Assembly (NCBI GenBank): GCA_964526035.1
Contig: CAZGKE010000005.1
Span: 1-47,570 of the forward strand
Source: DAOMOD01 sp964526035
GTDB taxonomy: Bacteria; Pseudomonadota; Gammaproteobacteria; Xanthomonadales; BPKI01
DNA: 47,570 bases
Direction: 5' to 3'
A program made the translations under genes and the position numbers. Positions within the stretch are counted from its first letter, which is position 1, and the number at the start of each line of letters is the position of its first letter. Positions 40,048 through 47,570 of the stretch are shown piece by piece. The notes under the pieces were generated by a model that searched no databases, had not been told where the DNA came from, and was given only the letters and a program-made list of their open reading frames with translations.

Positions 40048-41414
40048 CCTGCCAGTTTCCAGCGCGTACCCTGGGCGCCGTCCTCGAGTTCGACGCCCAT
40101 CGCGGTCAGTTCGTCGCGTATCCGATCCGCGGCGGCAAAATCGCGCGTCCGGCGCGCCTCTGCGCGCGCTTCAATGAGCTGCTCGACAGCAGCCGCGTCG
40201 ACGCTGCGTCCGCCGCCGCGCTCCTGCTGGAACCACGCCTCGGGATCCTGCTGCAGCAAGCCCAGCATCGAACCAGCGGCAAGCAACGTGCCCTTGGCCG
40301 CGGCCGTACGTTCACGCGCGGCACGGTCGGCCAGCGCGGCCAGTTCGGCGAGCGCGCGCGGTGTGTTCAAGTCGTCGCAAAGTGCGGCTTCGACGGTTTC
40401 CGGAAGCGGCGCATCCGCGGCCTCCAGGTCGGTCAGTTCGCGCAGCGTCCCGTAGATGCCGTCGAGCGTCCGCACCGCCTGGTCAAGCGCGGACTCCGAC
40501 CAGTCCAGCGGCTGCCGGTAGTGGGCCTTGAGCAGCAGATAGCGCAAGGCCTCGGCGGGCGCATGCCGACGCAGTTCGTCGATCAGCAGGGTGTTGCCAA
40601 GCGACTTCGACATCTTGCCGCCTTCCATGGTGACGAAGCCGTTGTGCAGCCAGAAGCGCGCAAAGGTTTGACCGCCATGCGCGCAGGTGCTCTGCGCGAC
40701 CTCGTTCTCGTGGTGCGGGAACACCAGGTCGACACCTCCGGCGTGGATGTCCAGCGTCTCGCCCAGATGGGTGGCGCTCATCGCCGAGCATTCGATGTGC
40801 CAACCCGGGCGACCCACGCCCCAGGGGCTGGCCCAGCCGGGCAGGTCGGGCGTGGACGGTTTCCACAGCACGAAGTCCGCCGGATTGCGCTTGTACGGCG
40901 CCACTTCGACGCGAGCGCCGGCCACCATTTCGTCCAGCGGACGCCTCGACAGGCCGCCGTAGTCACCGTAGCTGGCGACGTCGAACAGCACATGACCCTC
41001 AGCGGCATAGGCGTGGCCGCGCTCGATCAGGGTCTCGATCATGGCCACGATTTCGTCGATATGTCCGGTGGCGCGCGGCTCGACATCGGGCTGGTCGGCA
41101 CCCAGTGCGGCCATGTCGGCGTGGAACGCTTTGGTGAATCGCGCGGTGATGTCGCCGATCGGCACGCCGCCCGCTGCAGCGGCGGCATTGATCTTGTCGT
41201 CGACGTCGGTGATGTTGCGCGCGTAGACCACACCCGGGTAGCGACGCCGCAGGAGCCGTGCCAGCAGCCCGAACACCACGTAGGGGCGGGCGTTGCCGAT
41301 ATGCGCGAAGTTGTAGACCGTCGGACCGCAGACGTACATGGTGACCCGGTCGGGGTCCTGGGGTACGAAGGTCTCGGTCTGGCGGCTGAGGGTGTTGTAG
41401 AGGCGGATGTCCAT
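40044..41414 (-). CDS. cysS: Cysteinyl-tRNA synthetase
   Basis: This 456-residue class-I synthetase charges tRNA-Cys. It has the zinc cysteine in MYVCGPTVYNFAHIGNARPYV, which includes the HIGN signature, GWHIECSAM and FPHHENEVAQST for the other zinc ligands, and GGKMSKSLGN as the KMSKS loop. The C-terminal DALR-like helical region and an anticodon-binding tail follow. The frame is open to 41492, but MDIRLYNTLSRQ at 41414 is the family start and lies 27 bp after a TACAAT box. sufE is coupled downstream. Confidence 0.97.
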   Translation of the reverse strand: MDIRLYNTLSRQTETFVPQDPDRVTMYVCGPTVYNFAHIGNARPYVVFGLLARLLRRRYPGVVYARNITDVDDKINAAAAAGGVPIGDITARFTKAFHADMAALGADQPDVEPRATGHIDEIVAMIETLIERGHAYAAEGHVLFDVASYGDYGGLSRRPLDEMVAGARVEVAPYKRNPADFVLWKPSTPDLPGWASPWGVGRPGWHIECSAMSATHLGETLDIHAGGVDLVFPHHENEVAQSTCAHGGQTFARFWLHNGFVTMEGGKMSKSLGNTLLIDELRRHAPAEALRYLLLKAHYRQPLDWSESALDQAVRTLDGIYGTLRELTDLEAADAPLPETVEAALCDDLNTPRALAELAALADRAARERTAAAKGTLLAAGSMLGLLQQDPEAWFQQERGGGRSVDAAAVEQLIEARAEARRTRDFAAADRIRDELTAMGVELEDGAQGTRWKLAG

Positions 41415-41441
41415 GCGCGTCGTTGGGTTGTGCTCCGCAAC

Positions 41442-41447
41442 ATTGTA
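41442..41447 (-). promoter_or_regulatory. Candidate -10 box of cysS-sufE-rhomboid
   Basis: TACAAT on the minus strand lies 27 bases before the cysS ATG. The -35 region is weak. No T-box-like structure was recognised in the short leader. Confidence 0.5.
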
Positions 41448-41605
41448 GCCGGACTCGTTCAGTGGATACCTGGTGCGGTGCTCGGGAAACAAGTTGCCGA
41501 ATTCGCGCTGCGGCGGCGATCCCTTGAGTCGGCGTTAAGGATGCGGGTGGTCTAATCTTGTCCACACAAGAAACTGGCCCGCCCCCGGCCACCGAGGAAG
41601 TCCCG

Positions 41606-42121
41606 ATGAGAAGCTTCATCGCTGTCGTGGCATTTGTTGCAATTGCTTTGCCCGGTCTGTCCCGGGCCATCGAGAACGTAAGCTACGCGTATGCGGACGT
41701 TTTGCGATCCGACGCGGTCTACGAAACGGTCCGCGTCAGCCGACCCCGTGAAGAGTGTCATGAGGACACCGTGGTGCACCGCGAAGGATCGAGCGGCGCC
41801 GGCGGTGCCGTGGTCGGCGCCATCATCGGCGGCGTGCTCGGCAACCAGGTCGGCAAGGGCAGCGGTCGCGACGCCGCTACAGTCGCGGGCGCCCTGGTCG
41901 GAGGCGCGATCGGCAGCGAAAGCCAGCGTCGCAACAACCCCGAGCGCTACAGCGAATCGGTGCAGACCCGCTGTCGTATCGTCGACGGCTGGGAAGACGA
42001 GCGCCGCATTGCCGCGTTCGATGTCGAATACAGCTATCGCGGTCAGATTTACATGTCACGGCTGCCCTACGACCCGGGTGAGCGTCTGCGCATCCGCGTG
42101 TCAGTGACGCCAGAGGAGTAG
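41606..42121 (+). CDS. Glycine-zipper 2TM domain protein (17-kDa antigen-like)
   Basis: This 171-residue exported protein has a signal peptide (MRSFIAVVAFVAIALPGLSRA) and a double glycine-zipper hairpin near residues 68-108: GAGGAVVGAIIGGVLGNQVG, then AATVAGALVGGAIGS. A C-terminal beta-rich part, CRIVDGWEDERRIAAFDVEYSYRGQIYMSRLPYDPG, is typical of the 17-kDa surface antigen/YmgG-like family. No lipobox is present, so it is probably periplasmic or outer-membrane associated. The start at 41606 is supported by GAGGAAG at 41594-41600. Confidence 0.9.
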   Translation: MRSFIAVVAFVAIALPGLSRAIENVSYAYADVLRSDAVYETVRVSRPREECHEDTVVHREGSSGAGGAVVGAIIGGVLGNQVGKGSGRDAATVAGALVGGAIGSESQRRNNPERYSESVQTRCRIVDGWEDERRIAAFDVEYSYRGQIYMSRLPYDPGERLRIRVSVTPEE

Positions 42122-42161
42122 GCCGCGGGCGCGCCCGCCGCCCCTGCCCGGTCAGCTGCAC

Positions 42162-44666
42162 TCAATCGACCGGCGTCTCGAATCCGTCGCCGTGTATTGC
42201 CTCGTTCCAGACCTGGAACGCGCGTGGCGGCGACAGCGTCTGGAAGCGTCCATCGTCGTGCAGCACGTCGGCATGCAGGGTAACCGTACCGTGGCCGTCG
42301 GCGATCCAGGTCGCCGCCCAGGGCTTGGTTGATCCTGTCGCCACGATCTGGCGATTTACCCGGTAGTCGACCCGGACGATCTGCGGGAGGTCGCTGTCGA
42401 TGCCGAACGCCACTGGTTGGCCGGCGATGACTTCGATAGCTGCGCCGGGCGTGGTGATCGCGAGCTGCGCCGCGCTGGCCAGAGCAGGCTCCGAGGCGTC
42501 GATCTGCAGCAGAAAAGCGACCAGCTGGTCACGCTCCGGCGGCGTGAGCGTGGCTATGTCGCCGTGCGCGCCGGACGGGTTGCGTTCGACAAGGACTTCG
42601 GACAAGGTGGCTGCGGAGCCGTCGTGAAGATACGGCGCGGACCCGAAGAGGCCGCGCAGGCTGGGCGTATCCAGCGCCAGCAGTTCCTCACCAAGACGCT
42701 GTCCACTCGCTGCACTCAGCGTGCTGACGTCGTGGCGGTAGCCCTGCGGGCTGTCGGTGAAGGCCGGGCCGGCATGGCAGCGATGGCATGACAGCTGCTG
42801 GAACAGCGCGCGGCCGGCGGCCCCGTCGGCAGTCAGGGTTCCGTTGCTGTCGCGGAACGGGGAGCGGTCGTCGCTGCCGAGGCTGGCGACGAAGGCTGCC
42901 AGCGCATCGAGGTCGTCGGAAAATCCTGCCTTGGGCGGTCCCAGCGGGTGATCGCGACCGTCTGCGAAGTAGTCGGCGTCGTCGATGAAGCCAAGGCCGC
43001 CGAAAAGATTGCGGATCGGTGTCTCGAAGTCCTGGATCTCGTCGAAGTTGCCTGTCCAGTGCACCAGGCCGCGCCCCATGCCGGCGTTGCCGAGCAGGCT
43101 GGTGGTGTTGCGCAGGCCTTCACCGAGTTGGCTGAAGTCCCAGACCTGACCATCGCTGCGCCCATCGAGGTGACAGGCTGCACATGAGAAGTAGCCGTCC
43201 TGCCCCATGCGTGTGTCCATGGCGTTGTAGAAGATGCGCTTGCCGTGCAGCACCTCGGCATCCAGCGGTTCGCTGGATGTGCTGGGGACGCTGCCCAGCG
43301 ATTCGATCGGGCTGGTGCCGTCGTCGAGCTGGTCGCCGACCGCGAGCACGCTGACGGCGCGCGACAGGAAGTTCTGTACGAACAGCCGTCGGAGAACCGG
43401 GTCGTACGCAAGGCCACGCGGCGCGCGTCCGACTTCGAGCTCGGTCAGCTGGCGTCGATTCCAGGGATCCAGTACGAGCACGCGGTTGTTGGTTTCCTGG
43501 GCCGCGAACAGGTGGCTCGAACCGGGCGCCAGGAGCAGGGCGGAAACCCGCCCGGCATCGTCGAGGTCCATGCGGTTGGGGACCAGTTCGACCGCAGCGT
43601 CTGCATCGACCCGGCCGACCAGCGAGCGCAGTGAGCTCTCGAAAGTAAGCGGCTGTCCCTCGCGGAACAGCCCGCGCAGGATGTTGTCCTTCTTGCCGCC
43701 GTACCAGAGATGGGCGCCGTCGGCGCTGAGCGCAAGGCTGGCGATGTAGTTGGGCAGGCCACGTGCAGCCGTACCCGAATCAGGCGAGGTGGTGTCCAGC
43801 GCCAACGAGATGTCTTCGGCTTCGTCGAGGGCCGGCAGTGCGATACGCCAGATGCTGCCGTTCTCGCCTTCGCTGACCAGGCGGCTGACGAAGAGCGCGC
43901 CGCCGTCGGCGCGGATTGCCATGGCTTCGACCGGCCCGCCGAGTTGCAGCGCTGCGCCGGGTTCGGCAGTCACCGGATTGAAGCGGCGCACTGCACCCGC
44001 GCCCGCCATCGCGACGTAGCCGTTGCCGGCGCTGTCGAACAGCAGCGCGACTGGGCGCGATCCGTAGCCGAGATCGATGCTGGCGGTGACCGTTCGCGTT
44101 GCCGGATCGACGCGATGTATCGTGTCCGTGCCGGGGCTGTTCACCCAGACTTGGCCTGCGCCATCCAGCGCCAGCGACGAGGGATGGTCGCCGACATCCA
44201 CTTCCGCGACGAGTTCCAGGAGATCGGCATCGAGAACGCCGATGCTGCCGTGGTCGGGGTTGGCCACCCAGACTTCGCGCCGCGCCGGCTGCAGCAGGAT
44301 CGGTCCGGACGCGACCGAAGGTGATGCCGGCGGCATGCGCACCACCAGCACTGCGGTGGCGCTGGCGAGCCCCTGGGTGGCATGGCGCACCTGCACCAGC
44401 AGGGTGAGCACGCCGGCACCCTGGTACGTGTAGGAGATGCTGTTGCTCGGAAGCCATTCGGTGCGCGGCGTACCGTCACCGAACTCCCAGCGGTACTCAA
44501 GGGCACCACCGCCGGGCACGCTTGCCTGCGCGGTGAACTGCACCGGCTGGCCAAGCACCAGCGGCGACGCCGGCACGCTGTCGATGCCCTGGATCTGCAC
44601 CTGCGCCAGCGCAGGCGTGGCGGCAGCCAGGTACAGCAGCGTCAGCAGCATCCGCAGAGTGCGCAT
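42162..44666 (-). CDS. Secreted PKD/beta-propeller/di-haem cytochrome protein with GDGFE tail
   Basis: This 834-residue multidomain exported protein has a signal peptide (MRTLRMLLTLLYLAAATPALA) and a PKD-like domain (LEYRWEFGDGTPRTEW, about residues 58-110). A YVTN-type beta-propeller follows (about 120-460; VWVANPDHGSIGVLDADLLELV and similar blades). Then comes a di-haem module resembling bacterial cytochrome c peroxidase/MauG proteins, with haem sites CAACH and CHRCH, and a late Ig-like region. The chain ends IHGDGFETPVD, sharing the GFE tail of two other proteins here. Peroxidase or electron-transfer activity is inferred from haem sites only. It lies 14 bp after the following gene on the minus strand and is probably co-transcribed with it. 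Confidence 0.85.
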   Translation of the reverse strand: MRTLRMLLTLLYLAAATPALAQVQIQGIDSVPASPLVLGQPVQFTAQASVPGGGALEYRWEFGDGTPRTEWLPSNSISYTYQGAGVLTLLVQVRHATQGLASATAVLVVRMPPASPSVASGPILLQPARREVWVANPDHGSIGVLDADLLELVAEVDVGDHPSSLALDGAGQVWVNSPGTDTIHRVDPATRTVTASIDLGYGSRPVALLFDSAGNGYVAMAGAGAVRRFNPVTAEPGAALQLGGPVEAMAIRADGGALFVSRLVSEGENGSIWRIALPALDEAEDISLALDTTSPDSGTAARGLPNYIASLALSADGAHLWYGGKKDNILRGLFREGQPLTFESSLRSLVGRVDADAAVELVPNRMDLDDAGRVSALLLAPGSSHLFAAQETNNRVLVLDPWNRRQLTELEVGRAPRGLAYDPVLRRLFVQNFLSRAVSVLAVGDQLDDGTSPIESLGSVPSTSSEPLDAEVLHGKRIFYNAMDTRMGQDGYFSCAACHLDGRSDGQVWDFSQLGEGLRNTTSLLGNAGMGRGLVHWTGNFDEIQDFETPIRNLFGGLGFIDDADYFADGRDHPLGPPKAGFSDDLDALAAFVASLGSDDRSPFRDSNGTLTADGAAGRALFQQLSCHRCHAGPAFTDSPQGYRHDVSTLSAASGQRLGEELLALDTPSLRGLFGSAPYLHDGSAATLSEVLVERNPSGAHGDIATLTPPERDQLVAFLLQIDASEPALASAAQLAITTPGAAIEVIAGQPVAFGIDSDLPQIVRVDYRVNRQIVATGSTKPWAATWIADGHGTVTLHADVLHDDGRFQTLSPPRAFQVWNEAIHGDGFETPVD

Positions 44667-44680
44667 TCCCGGTCGCCGCC

Positions 44681-46105
44681 TCAGGGCTCGAAGCCGTTGC
44701 GGAACAGGTCGTCCGGCTGGATCACGGTGGCGCCGGTGGAGAAGCGGAAGCTGTAGGCGTTGAAGCCGTTGCCGGCGACATCGCGAACGCCGTCCTGAAT
44801 CAGACTGACCTCATAGGTGGTGTCGGCTTGAAGCAGCGCGTCGGGAATGATGTTGACCACCTGATAGCTGGTGTGGATCACCGTGGTCGCCAGCGGTGCG
44901 CCGCCCACCGGGCGCAGCACGATGTTCTGCGACGTCACTGTCGTCGAATCAAGCGTCTCGTTGATGACCAGACCCACCACGGTGTGCAGCGACTGGTGGG
45001 TGTCGTTGTTCAGCGGCAGGTGATAGCCGACCGTGGGTCGGGTGGTGTCGAGGCCGGCCTGATGGGAGAACAGGTAGGAACGCGAGCCGTCGGTTTCGGA
45101 GGACGATGCGAGCACCAGGTGGCCGAGCGGTATCCACTGAAAGTCACCCGCGCAGCAAGGGTTCGGCGTGAACACCTGCGCAACCTGACGCGTTTCCATG
45201 TTGTACTTCCTGCCTTGGTGGAAGCGACCCGCAAACGCGTACTGGTCCTGGAAGTGCACGTAGCGTCCCGGCAGGTCGTCGTAGGGAATGGTGAAGGTGA
45301 GCTGCAGATTGGTCGGGTCGCTGAAATCGATGACCAGGGTATTGGCGTTGCCCTGGGGGCCGTTGGTGTTGTCGCCGAACATCAGCACCAGATAGTGACG
45401 CCAGACCTGCCAGGCATTGGTGTACTGCCGGTAGTTGCCGATGAGCCGGTCCAGCAGCACCGGGGCTGCCGGATTGCTGATGTCGAACACCGCCACGCCG
45501 TCCTGGCTGTCGGAAGGGGTCAGGAACAGCAGGTTGCCCAGGCGCCACTGGTTGGCGCCGTTGGTCATGCTCGCCAGTTCTCGGACGCTGATCTGGGATA
45601 CGTGAGGCCACCAGCCCACCCGTGCGTCGACGATGTTGTCGCCGAAATGGTAGGGATAGGTATCGACCCAGTTGCCCGGCCAGCCCAGCGGCGGTTGCCC
45701 CGAGGGAAAGCTGCCGACATTGGTGGTCTGCTGAGTGGGCGCCAGCATGTTGGACAGGTTCTGGAACGGACGCGAGCTGGAGTCACCGATTTCCGGAATC
45801 CAGTAGGCGCGCCAGAACACGTCGCCGACCTTGACCCAGGAGTGTCCGTTGACGCCGGTGGCGACGGTGCGCACCAGTTGCGGCGAGGCGGCGTTGGCGA
45901 TGTTGTACGTCCAGGTGCCCTGACCATCGGTGCCGCCGAGATAGAGATAGCCGCGATGGAACGTGGTGATGCGGCCACCGTGGTTCCACATCGAGACCTG
46001 GGTGCCGGCGGGCCAGGTCTGGGTGGGCAGGCCCTGGGCCGATGCTTCGGCCGTGCAGAGGAGGAAGAGCGCGGCCAGGGCGGCCGGGCGCATCGGTCGT
46101 TTCAT
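44681..46105 (-). CDS. Secreted beta-propeller-like protein with Ig-like domain and NGFEP tail
   Basis: This 474-residue exported protein is not assigned to a named family. A signal peptide (MKRPMRPAALAALFLLCTAEASA) precedes repeated beta segments such as RGYLYLGGTDGQGTWTYNIANAASPQLV and DGVAVFDISNPAAPVLLDRL, which resemble LVIVD-type propeller repeats. A SbsA-like Ig domain (INETLDSTTVTSQNIVLRPVGG...YEVSLIQDGVRDVAGNGF) leads to the C-terminus QPDDLFRNGFEP. I chose the ATG at 46105 because GAGGGAG lies eight bases upstream; the ATG at 46111 is only two bases from it. It heads a two-gene operon with the di-haem protein. Confidence 0.83.
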   Translation of the reverse strand: MKRPMRPAALAALFLLCTAEASAQGLPTQTWPAGTQVSMWNHGGRITTFHRGYLYLGGTDGQGTWTYNIANAASPQLVRTVATGVNGHSWVKVGDVFWRAYWIPEIGDSSSRPFQNLSNMLAPTQQTTNVGSFPSGQPPLGWPGNWVDTYPYHFGDNIVDARVGWWPHVSQISVRELASMTNGANQWRLGNLLFLTPSDSQDGVAVFDISNPAAPVLLDRLIGNYRQYTNAWQVWRHYLVLMFGDNTNGPQGNANTLVIDFSDPTNLQLTFTIPYDDLPGRYVHFQDQYAFAGRFHQGRKYNMETRQVAQVFTPNPCCAGDFQWIPLGHLVLASSSETDGSRSYLFSHQAGLDTTRPTVGYHLPLNNDTHQSLHTVVGLVINETLDSTTVTSQNIVLRPVGGAPLATTVIHTSYQVVNIIPDALLQADTTYEVSLIQDGVRDVAGNGFNAYSFRFSTGATVIQPDDLFRNGFEP

Positions 46106-46364
46106 GAGCATGGCTCCCTCGAAGAGTGACGTGCCTGGTTACAACCCGGGTTGGCGTTCAGACCGGCCACCTGCGGCACGCTCTGTTGCCCTCCCGGCGC
46201 GACGCCCCCTGAGCGAAGGACCGGTTCGGTCGCCGACCATGCTAGCTGCCACCCCAATCGCGTCAAGGCCGCCAGACCCGGGAAAGACCACCGTCCGTCC
46301 ATGCGTCAGGGACTTGCCCGCGCGCCCCTTTTCCGTTTCCCGACCTTGTGCCACACTCCGCCCC
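46106..46364. other. Non-coding gap before the arginine leader
   Basis: This gap separates the minus-strand secreted-protein genes from the plus-strand leader ORF. Open frames here are short and have no family resemblance. Near its end CACACT (46352-46357), with TTTTCC 17 bp upstream, may be the promoter of the leader and carbamoyltransferase genes. Confidence 0.4.
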
Positions 46365-46469
46365 ATGCCAACCAAGGCCGCCACCGATACTTGTGTCCCC
46401 GCTGGCGTGTCCGGCGCCCGACTGGCTTCGGGCATGACCTCGCGCGCGCGCCGTATCGGATCGATCTAG
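46365..46469 (+). CDS. Arginine-codon leader peptide (34 codons)
   Basis: An ATG at 46365 opens a 34-codon frame ending in TAG at 46467-46469. Its last eleven codons, from an internal ATG at 46434, encode MTSRARRIGSI, with three Arg codons in four positions (46443, 46449, 46452). The first ATG lies seven bases after a CACACT box, so the transcript may be leaderless; the internal ATG is an alternative start. The ORF precedes a terminator/antiterminator pair and an arginine-biosynthesis gene, the layout of ribosome-mediated attenuation. It has no protein homologue that I know of. Confidence 0.6.
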   Translation: MPTKAATDTCVPAGVSGARLASGMTSRARRIGSI

Positions 46470-46525
46470 TCCGGGCCGGCAGCGTTTCGCATACGTTCTT
46501 CCACCCGGCCCGCGCCGGGTTTTTT
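46450..46525 (+). promoter_or_regulatory. Arginine attenuator: mutually exclusive RNA hairpins with terminator
   Basis: Terminator: ACCCGGC (46503-46509) pairs with GCCGGGT (46514-46520) and is followed by a run of six T (46520-46525). Antiterminator: CGGGCCGG (46472-46479) pairs perfectly with CCGGCCCG (46505-46512), which overlaps the terminator 5' arm. A third pairing uses the Arg-codon region: GCCG 46450-46453 with CGGC 46477-46480, and CGGA 46457-46460 with TCCG 46470-46473. Stalling at the Arg codons would free 46472-46479 and allow readthrough; a ribosome at the TAG (46467) would cover it and allow termination. Confidence 0.65.
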
Positions 46526-46548
46526 CGTTTCAGGGGTTCGATCCTTCG

Positions 46549-47568
46549 ATGACCATGCGACATTTCCTCACCACCCAGGACTTCAGCCGCGCCGAGCTGG
46601 ACGCGTTCCTTGAGGAGGCCGCGCGGATGAAGCGCGAGCCTTTCGGCGATGCGCTGAAGGGCAGGGCGGTGGCGCTGCTGTTTCTGAATCCTTCCATGCG
46701 CACGCGCACCAGTTTCGACGTCGGCGTCTGGCAGCTCGGCGGCCACGCGGTGGTGCTGGAGCCCGGCAAGAGCGCATGGGGCATCGAGTTTGAGGAAGGC
46801 GTGGTGATGGATGGCGAGGCCGAGGAGCACATCGCCGAGGTGGCGCGCGTGCTCAGCCGCTACGTCGACCTGATCGGCGTACGCGCGTTCCCGAGGTTCC
46901 AGGACTGGCAGGTCGACCGCCAGGACAGGGTGATCAAGGCCTTCGCTCGCCACGCCACGGTGCCGGTGATCAACATGGAGACCATCACCCATCCCTGTCA
47001 GGAGCTGGCGCACGCGCTGGCGATGCGCGAGCGTCTCGGTGACCTGAGGGGTCGCAAGTACGTGCTGACCTGGACCTATCACCCCAAGCCGCTGAACACC
47101 GCCGTGGCCAACTCGGCGCTGCTGATCGCCACCCGCATGGGGATGGACGTGACCCTGCTGTGTCCAACTCCCGAATACGTGCTCGACCCACGCTATATGG
47201 CGCTCAGCGTGCAGAACGCAGACGAGAACGGCGGCCGGCTACGGGTGAGCCATGAACCCGATGAGGCCTACGCCGGCGCCGAGGTGGTCTACGCCAAGAG
47301 TTGGGGTGCGTTGCCGTACTTCGGCCGTTGGGAAGATGAAAAGCCGATCCGCGAGGCGCACCGCCATTTCATGGTCGACGAGCGCAAGATGGCGCTGACC
47401 GAGGGCGGCCTGTTCAGCCATTGTCTGCCGCTTCGCCGCAACATCAAGGCCAGCGATGGCGTGATGGACGCACCGTATTGCTTCGCCGTCGACGAGGCCG
47501 AGAACCGGCTGCACGTGCAGAAGGCGGTGATGGCTGCGCTGGTGGGTGGTACAGGGCCTAGGGCCTAG
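46549..47568 (+). CDS. argF': N-acetylornithine carbamoyltransferase
   Basis: This 339-residue enzyme transfers the carbamoyl group to N-acetylornithine, the variant arginine route known from Xanthomonas. The sequence closely matches the Xanthomonas enzyme in memory: FLNPSMRTRTSF for carbamoyl phosphate binding, LGGHAVVLEPGK, the long VINMETITHPCQELAHAL segment, LTWTYHPKPLNTAVANSALLIATRMGMDVTLLCPTPEY and SHCLPLRRN near the end. It differs from ornithine carbamoyltransferase in these insertions. Two start codons are close (46549, 46555). The last four codons and the stop lie in GGGCCTA heptamer repeats. It follows the arginine attenuator by about 25 bp. Confidence 0.97.
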   Translation: MTMRHFLTTQDFSRAELDAFLEEAARMKREPFGDALKGRAVALLFLNPSMRTRTSFDVGVWQLGGHAVVLEPGKSAWGIEFEEGVVMDGEAEEHIAEVARVLSRYVDLIGVRAFPRFQDWQVDRQDRVIKAFARHATVPVINMETITHPCQELAHALAMRERLGDLRGRKYVLTWTYHPKPLNTAVANSALLIATRMGMDVTLLCPTPEYVLDPRYMALSVQNADENGGRLRVSHEPDEAYAGAEVVYAKSWGALPYFGRWEDEKPIREAHRHFMVDERKMALTEGGLFSHCLPLRRNIKASDGVMDAPYCFAVDEAENRLHVQKAVMAALVGGTGPRA

Positions 47569-47570
47569 GG
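47554..47570 (+). repeat. Start of a GGGCCTA heptamer array at the window edge
   Basis: Two perfect GGGCCTA units plus a further GGG run into the window edge. The unit is identical to that of the array after pilZ (33914-33927). The array supplies the last codons and the TAG stop of the carbamoyltransferase gene. Confidence 0.75.

Noticed and set aside
44828..46129. A 433-codon plus-strand frame opposite the secreted propeller gene
   Set aside because: It is antisense to a gene with signal peptide and Shine-Dalgarno, has no signal or motif, and is low in hydrophobic core patterns.
1..47570. tRNA, rRNA, CRISPR, prophage or IS elements
   Set aside because: No T-arm motif in a cloverleaf context, no regularly spaced repeats with spacers, and no transposase, integrase or phage structural gene was found on reading both strands.

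Overview
The window looks like chromosome from a high-GC gammaproteobacterium of the Xanthomonadales/Lysobacterales type. Three things point that way. The last gene is an N-acetylornithine carbamoyltransferase, the arginine-pathway variant known from Xanthomonas. The housekeeping gene orders (dnaX-ybaB-recR and fabF-pabB-pabC-mltG-tmk-holB-pilZ) are gammaproteobacterial. Intergenic DNA carries REP-like hairpins and G-rich heptanucleotide arrays. I see no phage, insertion sequence, CRISPR array, rRNA or tRNA. Species cannot be named from the sequence.

Layout. 71-4635: a dicarboxylate/amino-acid symporter, a membrane diguanylate cyclase and an ArsC-like protein on the minus strand, then tatD. 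4720-8283: a lipid locus with a 661-residue fatty acyl-CoA reductase, divergent from an acyl-CoA-binding protein and a TetR regulator, followed by a phasin. Between the divergent genes lie two promoter candidates and a perfect 12-bp palindrome. 8423-11284: a TPR-like protein, pterin dehydratase, nfuA and a pair of small cytochromes c. 11485-14388: dnaX-ybaB-recR-HIT. 14391-18848: an Slp lipoprotein, then TgpA-type transglutaminase, DUF58 and MoxR genes. 18931-23071: a GT39 glycosyltransferase, a secreted protein, Maf and a small membrane protein.

23127-33900 is a long plus-strand block for envelope and lipid precursors: yceD-rpmF, fabH-fabD-fabG-acpP-fabF (without plsX), then pabB-pabC-mltG-tmk-holB-pilZ with stop/start overlaps at most junctions. 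Two of its genes, fabH and probably pabB, appear to start at CTG. 34141-38839 is the three-gene cluster for the osmoprotectant N-acetylglutaminylglutamine amide (NAGGN). 38993-41414: rhomboid protease, sufE and cysS. 42162-46105: two secreted beta-propeller-type proteins, one carrying a di-haem cytochrome module. 46365-47568: an arginine-codon leader ORF, a terminator/antiterminator pair and the acetylornithine carbamoyltransferase.

The most interesting signals are four. First, a complete-looking ribosome-mediated arginine attenuator before the carbamoyltransferase. Second, a shared C-terminal Gly-Phe-Glu tail on three otherwise unrelated secreted proteins. Third, the reductase/acyl-CoA-binding protein/regulator/phasin locus with its candidate operator. 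Fourth, G-rich heptamer arrays that sit at gene ends, with inverted partners, and reach into coding sequence. Several promoters also place the start codon at or near the predicted transcription start, which suggests leaderless mRNAs.
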